Shown here: one piece after another, positions 1-7,690 of the stretch
How the letters are laid out: each line of letters opens with the position of its first letter
Position numbering within the stretch: the stretch's first letter is position 1
Assembly (NCBI GenBank): GCA_024695225.1
Contig: JAILIO010000020.1
Span: forward strand, 1-15,277
DNA length: 15,277 nt
DNA from: Lachnospiraceae bacterium
Lineage (GTDB): Bacteria > Bacillota > Clostridia > Lachnospirales > Lachnospiraceae
Direction: 5' to 3'
Position numbers and translations under genes: made by a program
The notes under the pieces: model-generated
Told to the model about the DNA's origin: nothing
What the model saw: the letters and a program-made list of their open reading frames with translations, nothing else
The model's database searches: none

Positions 1-1266
1 GGGTATACCTACTGGAATATGGGCTTGATCACCCAGATCGCACTTGTCATTATTTATCTTCTGGTCTCCCGGTTCTGGAGCGGAAAGAAATGGGAGTGGT
101 ATATCTGGCTGGTAGCCACATGGATCGTGGCCGCCATCGGCGTGTTGAACAGGCTGGGCCAGGATCCTTTGGGAACTCTTGCGGAGAAGGACAATCCCCA
201 GCTGATACAGTTCCTGTCCACCATCGGCCAGCAGACCTATTTCTCCAACTATGTGACGGTCTTCATCGCCCTGGGATTCTTTGTCTACTGGAAGGGCAGG
301 GAGATAGATGTGAAGATCATTTCCGGGATCTACATCCTGGTGGTGGCCATGTCCCTCACGGCCTCCGGAAACGATTCCGGGTTCCTGGCGATCTTTGCCG
401 CCCTCAGCATCCTCTTCTGGTTCTCCTTCAGGGATAATGAGAGCATGAACGCCTTCTTTGAGATCGCGATCATCGTGCTTTTGGGATTCAAGCTGCTGGG
501 GCTCATGCAGATCACAAATGAGAACGCAACCGCGCTTGGGGGCCTCTCCCAGAGGCTCACACAGGGAAATGAGACCCTGGCAGGACTGATACTCTTCGTC
601 ATCCTTTACGCAGGACTCAGGTATCTTGAGAAAAATAAGGACCTGGATGTGTCAAAGTACAGCGTGATCAGGAAGATATATCTGGGGCTCGTCATAGGGG
701 CATTTGTGCTCTATCTGATCTACGGCGTGCTCAACACAGCGAAGCTCCTGCCGGCAAGTCTTTCCATAACAGGTGAAGGTACACAGACCACATATTTCAC
801 CTTTGGTGACAACTGGGGAAACCACCGCGGCGCCATATGGCACATTGCCGTTATGACCATGGGCGACTGGCTTTCAAAGGATCCTCTCAGGTTCTTCTTT
901 GGAGCCGGGCCGGACTGCGTGATCTACGAGCTCAGCGCCTACCATCAGGAAGAGATACTGAACAATGTTGGCACCGAACTGGGCATAGCCTGTGTCCACA
1001 ATGAGTGGCTCAATTGCCTTCTGGGATACGGTATCCTGGGCGGAGCATCATATATCGCCATATTCGTGTACGCCATAAAGCGCGCTCTCAAGAATATCGA
1101 GGAGAACCTGGGAGTGCTCATGTGCGTTGTGGCATACATGGTACACAACTTCTTCTGTTATCAGAACATAATCGTGACTCCCATGATCTTCGTCATGATC
1201 GGCTGCATCGAGGCCGGCGCCCACAGGGCTGAGGCGGCAGCGGCATCGGCATCCGATCAGAAGTGA
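1..1266 (+). CDS. Wzy / O-antigen ligase-like polysaccharide polymerase (5' partial)
   Basis: This is an integral membrane protein of the Wzy/WaaL type, which joins undecaprenyl-linked sugar repeat units into surface polysaccharide or transfers them to an acceptor on the outer face of the membrane. The frame is open from the first base of the window, so the ATG at 19 is probably internal and the true start lies upstream. Numbering from that ATG (415 residues), I see about ten hydrophobic segments (for example 4-19, 77-90, 119-137, 146-164, 188-202, 219-240, 333-354, 365-380, 385-398). A long soluble loop at about 241-332 holds the signs of the family: GNHRGAIW at 267-274, GAGPD at 295-299 and HNEWL at 327-331. 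The C-terminus is a short Ala-rich tail (EAAAASAS). The next gene makes GDP-mannose, which supports an exopolysaccharide or capsule locus. Family assignment is by motif layout and topology only; substrate is unknown. Confidence 0.72.
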   Translation, partial: GYTYWNMGLITQIALVIIYLLVSRFWSGKKWEWYIWLVATWIVAAIGVLNRLGQDPLGTLAEKDNPQLIQFLSTIGQQTYFSNYVTVFIALGFFVYWKGREIDVKIISGIYILVVAMSLTASGNDSGFLAIFAALSILFWFSFRDNESMNAFFEIAIIVLLGFKLLGLMQITNENATALGGLSQRLTQGNETLAGLILFVILYAGLRYLEKNKDLDVSKYSVIRKIYLGLVIGAFVLYLIYGVLNTAKLLPASLSITGEGTQTTYFTFGDNWGNHRGAIWHIAVMTMGDWLSKDPLRFFFGAGPDCVIYELSAYHQEEILNNVGTELGIACVHNEWLNCLLGYGILGGASYIAIFVYAIKRALKNIEENLGVLMCVVAYMVHNFFCYQNIIVTPMIFVMIGCIEAGAHRAEAAAASASDQK

Positions 1267-1360
1267 GGGGACAGGGAAGCGTGCGAAAGTACAGAATGTG
1301 TGCTGAAGTCGGGGAAGCATACATGAGTAACGGAACGCGGGAAATAAGGAGGATCCGGTG

Positions 1361-2677
1361 ATGCAGCTTATATTGCTGTCCGGGGGCAGCGGAAAAAGAC
1401 TCTGGCCCCTGTCAAACGATGTGAGGTCCAAACAGTTCATAAAGATATTGAAAGACCGGGACGGGGAACTGGAATCCATGGTGCAGAGGGTTTATTCCCA
1501 GATCAGGCGCATGTGCCCTGACGCCGGGGTGACTGTGGCCACCTCCAGATCCCAGGTCAGCGCCATCCACAACCAGATAGGTGAAGAGGTGGATGTGTGC
1601 GTTGAGCCCTGCAGAAGGGACACATTCCCCGCCATTGCCCTTGCCGCAGCCTACCTGCACGACGTGAAGGGCGTAAATGAGGACTCCCCCGTCATAGTCT
1701 GCCCGGTGGACCCCTATGTGGAGGACAGCTATTTCGAGACTCTGAAGGAGATGAGCAGCCTCACGGAATCCGGAAGGGCGGCCATTGTGGTCATGGGTAT
1801 GGAACCCTCCTATCCCTCTGACAAATACGGATATGTGATACCTGAGGACAAGGAGCATGTGAGCCGCGTGTGCTCATTTAAAGAAAAGCCTGATATCAGG
1901 ACCGCCGGGGAGTACATCGCCCAGGGAGCCCTTTGGAATGCCGGGGTCTTTGCCCTCAGGATAGGATACATCCTGGACAGAGCCCGGGAACTCACGGGTT
2001 ATACGCTGTACGAGGATCTCCGTGAGCATTATGAAGAGCTTAAGAAGATCAGCTTCGATTACGCTGTGGCGGAACATGAAAAGAATATCATGGTGGTGCG
2101 CTACTCCGGTGAATGGAGGGATGTGGGCACCTGGAACACCATGAGTGAAGTCATGAGCGGCGACGCCATGGGGAATGTGACCATGGACTCCACCTGCGTA
2201 AACACAAAAGCGGTTAATGAACTGGAGATACCCCTGCTCTGCATGGGTACAAAGGATATGATCATAGCAGCCTCCTCCGACGGCATTCTGGTGTCCGGAA
2301 GGGAGGCCAGCGGCTATATGAAACCCTTTGTGGAGAAGATCACCGAAGGCGCCGCCGTCAGGTATGCGGACAAGAGCTGGGGCTCCTACACGGTCATTGA
2401 CGCGGAACCCGGAAGTCTCACCGTGAAAGTGGTGCTGAAGGCAGGGAACTCAATGAAATATCATTCCCATGAACACAGGTCGGAAACCTGGAATGTGCTG
2501 TCCGGAAAGGGCAGGGCTGTGATAGACGGAGAGACGATCCCGGTCTCTGCGGGCAGCTGCATAAGCCTTCCTGTGGGGAAAGCGCACAAGCTTTGCGCAG
2601 ACACGGACCTCTCCGTGATCGAAGTCCAGACGGGGGATGTGATGAAATCAGACAAGATACTTAGGGACCTGAAGTGA
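1361..2677 (+). CDS. manC: Mannose-1-phosphate guanylyltransferase with C-terminal cupin domain (ManC/AlgA type)
   Basis: This enzyme makes GDP-mannose from mannose 1-phosphate and GTP in the cytoplasm; bifunctional members also isomerise fructose 6-phosphate to mannose 6-phosphate. The 438-residue product starts with the nucleotidyltransferase signature GGSGKRLWPLS (8-18), followed by SFKEKPD (172-178) and WNAGVF (192-197). A type II phosphomannose isomerase-like cupin follows from about 335, with HSHEHRSETWNVLSG (368-382) carrying the usual His/His/Glu metal-site pattern. It is somewhat shorter than the roughly 470-480 residues of enterobacterial ManC. I chose ATG 1361 because AAGGAGG (1346-1352) sits 8 bases upstream; the GTG directly before it at 1358 is only 5 bases away. 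It follows the Wzy-like gene by 94 bases with no visible terminator, so both probably belong to one polysaccharide operon. Whether the cupin is an active isomerase cannot be told from sequence. Confidence 0.9.
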   Translation: MQLILLSGGSGKRLWPLSNDVRSKQFIKILKDRDGELESMVQRVYSQIRRMCPDAGVTVATSRSQVSAIHNQIGEEVDVCVEPCRRDTFPAIALAAAYLHDVKGVNEDSPVIVCPVDPYVEDSYFETLKEMSSLTESGRAAIVVMGMEPSYPSDKYGYVIPEDKEHVSRVCSFKEKPDIRTAGEYIAQGALWNAGVFALRIGYILDRARELTGYTLYEDLREHYEELKKISFDYAVAEHEKNIMVVRYSGEWRDVGTWNTMSEVMSGDAMGNVTMDSTCVNTKAVNELEIPLLCMGTKDMIIAASSDGILVSGREASGYMKPFVEKITEGAAVRYADKSWGSYTVIDAEPGSLTVKVVLKAGNSMKYHSHEHRSETWNVLSGKGRAVIDGETIPVSAGSCISLPVGKAHKLCADTDLSVIEVQTGDVMKSDKILRDLK

Positions 2678-2703
2678 GTTTGTGAGACCGGAAAGAGGAG
2701 ACG

Positions 2704-2818
2704 CAGGATCTTTCGCAGGATGATGACAGACAGGACACTGAGCAGTTTCAGACAGGATTATGAGGCCTGAAAAGGCGCAGTGGGAGACCCGGGACAGGAT
2801 GATCGGACCGGGCAGGAT
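2704..2818. repeat. Spacer with six short CAGGAY repeats
   Basis: The 172-base gap between manC and glnN (2678-2849) holds no ORF, clear promoter or terminator. It is purine-rich on the + strand and contains CAGGAT or CAGGAC at 2704, 2716, 2731, 2753, 2795 and 2813, with the longer form CAGGATGAT at 2716 and 2795. Spacing is irregular (12-42 bases), so this is not a regular array. It may be decayed duplicated sequence; no function is evident. Confidence 0.4.
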
Positions 2819-2849
2819 ACTTTGTGACCGGGCGAGCGGAGGCAAATAA

Positions 2850-4964
2850 ATGTACGAAAATCTGGAAGAAGAATTCGGAAAAAACGTATTTACCCTTACG
2901 AAAATGAGAGAAAGGCTGCCCAAGGATGTGTACAGGGAGCTTTTAAGGGTTATGGATGAGGGGGGTGATCTGAAGATCGCCACCGCAAATGTGATAGCAT
3001 CCGCCATGAAGGGATGGGCCATCGAAAACGGAGCGACCCATTATTCACACTGGTTCCAGCCTTTGACCGGCATAACTGCGGAAAAGCATGATTCCTTTGT
3101 GTCAAATCCGGATGAAAGAGGCCGGATGATCACGGAATTCTCCGGGAAAGAACTGATAAAGGGAGAACCGGACGCCAGCTCCTTCCCCAGCGGAGGACTG
3201 AGGGCCACCTTTGAAGCCAGGGGCTACACCGCCTGGGATATGACAAGCCCTGCATTTCTGAAGGAGTCCAGCTGCGGCACAACCCTTTGCATCCCCACGG
3301 CTTTCTGTTCCTACACGGGGGAAGCCCTGGACAAGAAAACTCCTCTTTTGAGGTCCATGGAAGCCCTTTCTGATCAGGCTCTCCGCATAGTCCATCTCTT
3401 TGGGAACACCGAGGCGAAAAAGGTCACTGCCATGGTCGGCCCGGAACAGGAATATTTCCTGGTGGACGAGGAACTCTACAAAAAGAGACAGGATCTTATG
3501 TTTGCGGGGCGCACTCTCTTTGGGGCTCCGGCTCCCAAGGGACAGGAGATGGACGATCATTACTTCGGCGTCATACAGGAGAGGGTTGGCGCCTTTATGA
3601 AGGAGCTGAACGAAGAACTCTGGAAGATAGGAGTCACGGCGAAGACCGAGCACAACGAGGTGGCGCCGGCACAACACGAGCTGGCCTGCATCTATGAGAC
3701 CGCAAATATGGCTGCGGACCACAACCAGCTGGTGATGGAGACCATGAAGAGAGTGGCTGTCCACCATCACATGCGCTGTCTCCTGAACGAAAAGCCCTAC
3801 GCGGGAGTGAACGGCTCCGGAAAGCACAACAACTGGTCCATGTCCACGGACAACGGGGTGAACTTATTGGATCCCGGGGAGACTCCCAACGAAAACATCC
3901 AGTTTTTATTTGTGCTCTCCTGCATAATAAAAGCGGTGGACATACATGCGGATCTGCTGAGACAGAGCGCCTCAGTCCCCGGAAATGACTACAGACTGGG
4001 CGGCAGTGAAGCGCCGCCGGCGGTGCTCTCAGTGTTCCTGGGAGAACAGCTGGAGGATGTGGTCACGCAGCTGGTGGAGACCGGGGAAGCCACCCATGCC
4101 AAGAAGGGCGGCCGGCTCACCACGGGAGTGCGCACCCTGCCGGACCTTGCCAGGGATGCCACGGACAGGAACAGGACCTCGCCCTTTGCCTTCACCGGAA
4201 ATAAATTCGAATTCAGGATGGTCGGATCTTCGGATTCCATATCCGGGGCCAATACGGTGCTGAACTCCATAGTGGCTGAGGCCTTCTGCGACGCCGCAGA
4301 TGTGCTGGAAAAGGCTGCGGAGGAAGGGAATTTCGAAACTGCTGTCCACGATATGATAAAGGAGAACTTGAGCGAGCATCAGAGGATCATCTTCAACGGC
4401 GACGGCTACTCCGGGGACTGGCAGCAGGAGGCGGAGAACAGGGGCCTTCCCAACCTCAGGACCATGATTGAGGCCGCGGATGCCCTGACTACGGAAAAGG
4501 CTGTGAAACTCTTCGGCAGGTTCGGGATATTCACGGAAAATGAACTCATGAGCCGCCGGGAGATAATATACGAGATCTATGCAAAGACTGTGAATATAGA
4601 AGCTCTCACCATGATAGGCATGGCGGGAAAACAGATCATACCCGCTGCAGTGCGGTATGCCGGTATGCTTTCCGATTGCGTAAACTCGTTAAGTGCGGCG
4701 GGAGCGGACAACTCCTCCGAAAAAGAGATGCTTTCCGAGGTCACCCGGGAGATCTCAGCCATGAGAAAAGCACTTAAAGATCTGAGAGATGCGGAGGAAA
4801 GAGCCCGCAAGATCGAGGATGACGAGAAGAGGGCTTTCTTCTACAGAGACTGCGTGCGCTCCGCCATGGACGCTCTCCGCGGGCCTGCCGACCGCCTGGA
4901 AATGATGGTGGACAGCGATATCTGGCCCATCCCCACATACGGCGAGCTCATGTTTGAAGTGTGA
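2850..4964 (+). CDS. glnN: Type III glutamine synthetase
   Basis: GlnN makes glutamine from glutamate, ammonia and ATP in the cytoplasm. At 704 residues it has the size of the large GSIII family (about 700), well above GSI/GSII. Diagnostic stretches are FSGKELIKGEPDASSFPSGG near residue 95, which belongs to the GSIII-specific N-terminal region, EQEYFLVDEE (199-208) in the catalytic Glu/metal region, EVAPAQHE (270-277), and GKHNNWS (324-330), which corresponds to the substrate/ATP-binding histidine region. The C-terminal 150 residues are helical and charged, as is usual for GSIII. The start at 2850 is supported by GCGGAGG ending at 2842. No promoter is visible in the 172-base upstream spacer, so it may be read through from the polysaccharide genes or use a promoter I cannot recognise. 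No nitrogen regulator or ammonium transporter gene lies beside it. Identification is secure. Confidence 0.96.
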   Translation: MYENLEEEFGKNVFTLTKMRERLPKDVYRELLRVMDEGGDLKIATANVIASAMKGWAIENGATHYSHWFQPLTGITAEKHDSFVSNPDERGRMITEFSGKELIKGEPDASSFPSGGLRATFEARGYTAWDMTSPAFLKESSCGTTLCIPTAFCSYTGEALDKKTPLLRSMEALSDQALRIVHLFGNTEAKKVTAMVGPEQEYFLVDEELYKKRQDLMFAGRTLFGAPAPKGQEMDDHYFGVIQERVGAFMKELNEELWKIGVTAKTEHNEVAPAQHELACIYETANMAADHNQLVMETMKRVAVHHHMRCLLNEKPYAGVNGSGKHNNWSMSTDNGVNLLDPGETPNENIQFLFVLSCIIKAVDIHADLLRQSASVPGNDYRLGGSEAPPAVLSVFLGEQLEDVVTQLVETGEATHAKKGGRLTTGVRTLPDLARDATDRNRTSPFAFTGNKFEFRMVGSSDSISGANTVLNSIVAEAFCDAADVLEKAAEEGNFETAVHDMIKENLSEHQRIIFNGDGYSGDWQQEAENRGLPNLRTMIEAADALTTEKAVKLFGRFGIFTENELMSRREIIYEIYAKTVNIEALTMIGMAGKQIIPAAVRYAGMLSDCVNSLSAAGADNSSEKEMLSEVTREISAMRKALKDLRDAEERARKIEDDEKRAFFYRDCVRSAMDALRGPADRLEMMVDSDIWPIPTYGELMFEV

Positions 4965-4971
4965 TCATTTC

Positions 4972-4994
4972 TTTACTGAAACGTTTTCGGTAAA
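4972..4994. promoter_or_regulatory. Palindromic LacI-type operator candidate (site 1)
   Basis: A 23-base palindrome is centred on G4983 with ten of eleven arm positions pairing if one T-G pair is counted; its core is CTGAAACGTTTTCG (4976-4989). On the minus strand this core matches site 2 (5058-5071) at 12 of 14 positions. CG-centred A/T-flanked palindromes of this kind are typical targets of LacI-family repressors, including CcpA. It lies about 30 bases upstream of the -35 box of the binding-protein promoter. It could also form an RNA hairpin at the end of glnN, but no T-run follows, so I do not call it a terminator. Confidence 0.5.
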
Positions 4995-5021
4995 AATATC
5001 CAAAATGTTGCAATAAAGGGG

Positions 5022-5050
5022 TTGATTTTTTGTTTTAACTGTTATATTAT
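5022..5050 (+). promoter_or_regulatory. Sigma-A type promoter of the sugar transporter operon
   Basis: TTGATT (5022-5027) and TATTAT (5045-5050) are separated by 17 bases in a strongly AT-rich stretch, unlike the surrounding GC-rich DNA. Predicted transcription start is near 5057, giving a leader of about 70 bases before the binding-protein gene. Site 2 of the LacI-type motif begins at the expected start point, an ideal position for repression. Confidence 0.65.
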
Positions 5051-5057
5051 GTGTTTA

Positions 5058-5071
5058 CGAAAACGATTAAG
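5058..5071 (+). promoter_or_regulatory. LacI-type operator candidate (site 2) at the transcription start
   Basis: CGAAAACGATTAAG matches the minus strand of site 1 (CGAAAACGTTTCAG) at 12 of 14 positions. Unlike site 1 it is not itself a good palindrome, so it may be a weaker or half site. The two centres (4983 and 5064) are 81 bases apart and flank the promoter, which would allow one repressor to bind both sites. The regulator gene is not in the window. Confidence 0.45.
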
Positions 5072-5076
5072 TTGTT

Positions 5077-5094
5077 TTGAATACTACGATTCAA
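5077..5094. repeat. Inverted repeat in the leader of the binding-protein gene
   Basis: TTGAAT and ATTCAA form a perfect 6-base inverted repeat around six bases (ACTACG), about 35 bases before the start codon. It could be a protein site or a weak RNA hairpin. Confidence 0.35.
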
Positions 5095-5128
5095 GCAATT
5101 TAAGGCAAAGGTAAAAAGGAGGAACGTA

Positions 5129-6592
5129 ATGAGAAAGAAAATTGTTAGCATTATGGTTGCAAGCGCAATGACAGCAGCTATGCTGGCAGGCTGCGGCGGC
5201 GCAGCACAGGCACCTGCAGCAGAAGCACCTGCAGCAGAGACTCCCGCAGCGGAAGCACCTGCAGCGGAAACACCTGCGGCTCCCGCAGAGTCAGCAGCAC
5301 CCGCAGAGTCAGCGGCCCCTGCAGAATCAGCAGCACCCGCAGGCGACGAGGGATCAGTTCTCAACATAGAAGTCTGGAACGAAGAGTTCAAGTCCAGGAT
5401 CACAGATCACTATCCGGGATACGAGAAGGTTGATGATACCACCGGCAAGATCGGCGAAGTGAAAGTCAACTGGATCATCACCCCCAGCGATGACAATGCA
5501 TATCAGAACAACCTCGACACAGTGCTTCCCGGAAATGCTGATGCAGCAGCTGATGACAAGGTTGACATCTTCCTTGTGGAAGCTGACTACGCTCTCAAGT
5601 ATGTGGATGCAGATGCAAACGTTGCAATGCCCCTCAAAGATCTGGGCATAGCAGATGGCGATCTTTCCAAGCAGTATCAGTACACAAAGGATGTTGTAAC
5701 AGATGCAAACGGAGATCTCAGAGGCGCTTCATGGCAGGCCTGCTCAGCAGGACTTATCTACAACCGCGAGGCAGCCAAGGAGGTTCTCGGATCAGACGAT
5801 CCCGCAGAAGTCCAGAAGGCAGTTGCAGACTGGAAGACCTTCAATGAGACCGCGAAGAAGATGGCTGACAAAGGCTACAAGATGACATCTACAGTCAATG
5901 ACACATATCGTGTGTATTCAAACAACGTATCCGCTCCCTGGGTACAGGACAATGCAGTTGTTGTGGATGCAAACATCGCACAGTGGGTTGAGGATTCCAA
6001 GGCAATGGTAGACGCAAAGGAAACCACCACCGCAGAGCTTTGGAGCGATGACTGGAGCAAAGGCTTCTATCCCGACGGCAAGGTGTTCTGCTACTTTGGA
6101 CCCGCATGGCTCATCAACTTCTCAATGCACTCTGATGATGCAACCTCCATCGCCGGACAGGGCGGCTGGGGACTGGTCACAGGACCTCAGGGCTTCTACT
6201 GGGGCGGCACCTGGATCTGCGCAGCACAGGGCACAGACAACCCTACTCTGGTAAAGGATATCATCCTCACCATGACCACAGACGATGCAGTTATGGAAGA
6301 GATCGCAGTTAAAGATTCCGATTGCGTAAATAACAAAGACGTTCTGACAAAACTTGCCGGAGATTCCAGCTTTGGAAATGCGATCCTTGGCGGCCAGAAC
6401 CCTTATCAGATGCTGGCAGACGGCGCTGAGCTGGTGGACATGAGCAACATCTCCATCTACGATCAGGGATGTAACGAAGAGTTCCAGGCAGCCATGAAGA
6501 ACTATTTCGATGGCAACGCCACCTATGACGAGGCACTTGCACAGTTTAACAAGGCCATTGTCGAGAAGTATCCTGAACTTACAGCACAGTAA
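5129..6592 (+). CDS. Carbohydrate ABC transporter substrate-binding lipoprotein
   Basis: This is the extracellular receptor of a sugar importer (UgpB/MalE-like, COG1653 type). It has a lipoprotein signal peptide with lipobox LAGC (19-22), so Cys22 should be lipid-anchored. Residues 23-72 are a low-complexity Ala/Pro/Glu/Ser linker. From about 76 to 487 follows the solute-binding fold, rich in Trp, Tyr and Asp (for example GGWGLVTGPQGFYWGGTW), as expected for stacking against sugars. The start is fixed by AAGGAGG (5116-5122), 6 bases before ATG. Codon choice differs from its neighbours (many GCA and GTT codons against GCC/GTG elsewhere), which fits high expression, though it could also mean a different history. 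It is the first gene of the transporter unit, has its own regulated promoter, and is followed by a terminator hairpin that would keep receptor mRNA above permease mRNA. The transported sugar cannot be deduced. Confidence 0.9.
   Translation: MRKKIVSIMVASAMTAAMLAGCGGAAQAPAAEAPAAETPAAEAPAAETPAAPAESAAPAESAAPAESAAPAGDEGSVLNIEVWNEEFKSRITDHYPGYEKVDDTTGKIGEVKVNWIITPSDDNAYQNNLDTVLPGNADAAADDKVDIFLVEADYALKYVDADANVAMPLKDLGIADGDLSKQYQYTKDVVTDANGDLRGASWQACSAGLIYNREAAKEVLGSDDPAEVQKAVADWKTFNETAKKMADKGYKMTSTVNDTYRVYSNNVSAPWVQDNAVVVDANIAQWVEDSKAMVDAKETTTAELWSDDWSKGFYPDGKVFCYFGPAWLINFSMHSDDATSIAGQGGWGLVTGPQGFYWGGTWICAAQGTDNPTLVKDIILTMTTDDAVMEEIAVKDSDCVNNKDVLTKLAGDSSFGNAILGGQNPYQMLADGAELVDMSNISIYDQGCNEEFQAAMKNYFDGNATYDEALAQFNKAIVEKYPELTAQ
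5207..5344 (+). repeat. In-frame tandem repeats encoding the Ala/Pro linker
   Basis: Inside the binding-protein gene, five 15-base units encode PAAE followed by Ala or Thr (residues about 29-48), and then three 18-base units encode APAESA (about 51-69). All unit lengths are multiples of three, so changes in copy number would alter linker length without breaking the frame. The linker should hold the sugar-binding domain away from the lipid anchor across the cell wall. Confidence 0.75.
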
Positions 6593-6623
6593 GAAGTAAG
6601 TGATATCTCATATCTGAACTCTT

Positions 6624-6657
6624 GCGCCTGCCCGGCTGGTCGGGCAGGCGCATTTTA
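6624..6657 (+). terminator. Strong hairpin terminator or attenuator between receptor and permeases
   Basis: GCGCCTGCCCG (6624-6634) and CGGGCAGGCGC (6641-6651) form a perfect 11-base stem with a 6-base loop, followed by ATTTTAT. It lies 32 bases after the receptor stop codon. The permease genes follow without another strong promoter, so partial readthrough is likely, a common way to make receptor in excess over membrane subunits. Confidence 0.85.
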
Positions 6658-6716
6658 TCTGAATTCATTCGAGAATAGTATTATAGTTTTACATCGATCA
6701 AAAAGCAGCAAAACTA

Positions 6717-6743
6717 TTGACACCATAAATAAAGGGGTATTGG
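6717..6743 (+). promoter_or_regulatory. Weak possible promoter before the permease genes
   Basis: The AT-rich spacer 6652-6761 contains a perfect TTGACA (6717-6722), but the best matching -10 is only TATTGG (6738-6743) at a short 15-base spacing. I list it because the permeases may need an internal promoter beyond the hairpin at 6624; on its own the match is poor. Confidence 0.25.
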
Positions 6744-6761
6744 ACAAAAGAGGGGTTATAT

Positions 6762-7685
6762 ATGAATAAAGCAAAAAAAGGCAATATGGCCCGGCTGAAC
6801 CGCTGGGGGTACATTTTCCTCATTCCTTTCATTGTGGTATTCATCATCTTCCAGCTGATACCGCTGGTAAATACCATCTACAACAGTTTCTTTGAAAATT
6901 ACAGATCCGGCCTGAAACAGATCGGCCCCAATTTCATCGGTCTTGCAAATTATGCATCACTTTTCACCGGTGGGGATCTGATACAATATTTTGAAAATAC
7001 AATGATCATGTGGGTTCTCGGATTCATCCCGCAGATAGTCATTTCACTTTTGCTCTCAGCCTGGTTTACCAATCCTTCTCTCAGGCTCAAAGGGCAGAGA
7101 TTCTTTAAGACCGTCATCTACCTTCCGAACCTGATCATGACTTCCGCCTTCGCAATGCTGTTCTTCACTCTTTTTGCGGATTCAGGTCCCATAAACAGCA
7201 TGCTCATGCAGGCAGGGATCCTGTCGGAACCCTATTCCTTCATGTCACACGTGGGTTCAGTCAGAGGACTGGTGGCATTCATGAACTGCCTTATGTGGTT
7301 TGGAAACACCACCATCCTGTTGATGGCCGGCATGATGGGAATATCGGCTGATCTGTACGAGGCAGCAGAGGTTGACGGGGCAACCCCCACCCAGATATTT
7401 TTCAAGATCACCATGCCGCTTCTCAGGCCCATATTTATCTATGTCATGATCACATCCCTCATCGGCGGACTGCAGATGTTCGATGTGCCTCAGATACTGA
7501 CCAACGGCACCGGAGATCCCATGCGTTCATCCATGACTCTCATCATGTACCTGAACAAACATCTCTACAGCAAGAATTACGGCATGGCAGGCGCCCTTTC
7601 GGTCATGCTGCTGATCCTGACAGGCGTTCTCTCATTCATAGTATTCAGAGTGACCGCCAGTGATCAGGTAAAGAAAGTGAGGTGA
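6762..7685 (+). CDS. Sugar ABC transporter permease (MalF/UgpA/LplB type)
   Basis: This is the first membrane subunit of the sugar importer. The 307-residue protein has a short charged N-terminus, about six transmembrane segments starting near residue 17, and the conserved cytoplasmic EAA loop YEAAEVDGATPTQIF from 199, with EAA at 200-202, where the ATPase docks. It ends with a basic tail. The start is supported by AGGGG (6751-6755) about 6 bases before ATG. Its stop overlaps or nearly touches the start of the second permease, so the two are translated together. No ATPase gene is present nearby; related transporters of Firmicutes often borrow a shared MsmX-type ATPase encoded elsewhere. Confidence 0.92.
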   Translation: MNKAKKGNMARLNRWGYIFLIPFIVVFIIFQLIPLVNTIYNSFFENYRSGLKQIGPNFIGLANYASLFTGGDLIQYFENTMIMWVLGFIPQIVISLLLSAWFTNPSLRLKGQRFFKTVIYLPNLIMTSAFAMLFFTLFADSGPINSMLMQAGILSEPYSFMSHVGSVRGLVAFMNCLMWFGNTTILLMAGMMGISADLYEAAEVDGATPTQIFFKITMPLLRPIFIYVMITSLIGGLQMFDVPQILTNGTGDPMRSSMTLIMYLNKHLYSKNYGMAGALSVMLLILTGVLSFIVFRVTASDQVKKVR

Positions 7686-7690
7686 TGGAT

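Noticed and set aside
3102..3827. Open frame of 241 codons on the minus strand inside glnN
   Set aside because: It is a shadow of the strongly conserved GSIII frame, with no family features of its own and no ribosome binding site.
4972..4994. Possible terminator of glnN
   Set aside because: The hairpin is AT-rich and is followed by A-rich rather than T-rich sequence on the + strand; its match to the site at 5058 fits an operator better.
5047..5403. Minus-strand frame rich in Gly/Ala/Ser repeats opposite the binding-protein start
   Set aside because: The repeats are only the reverse reading of the Ala/Pro linker, and the frame runs across the promoter of the real gene.
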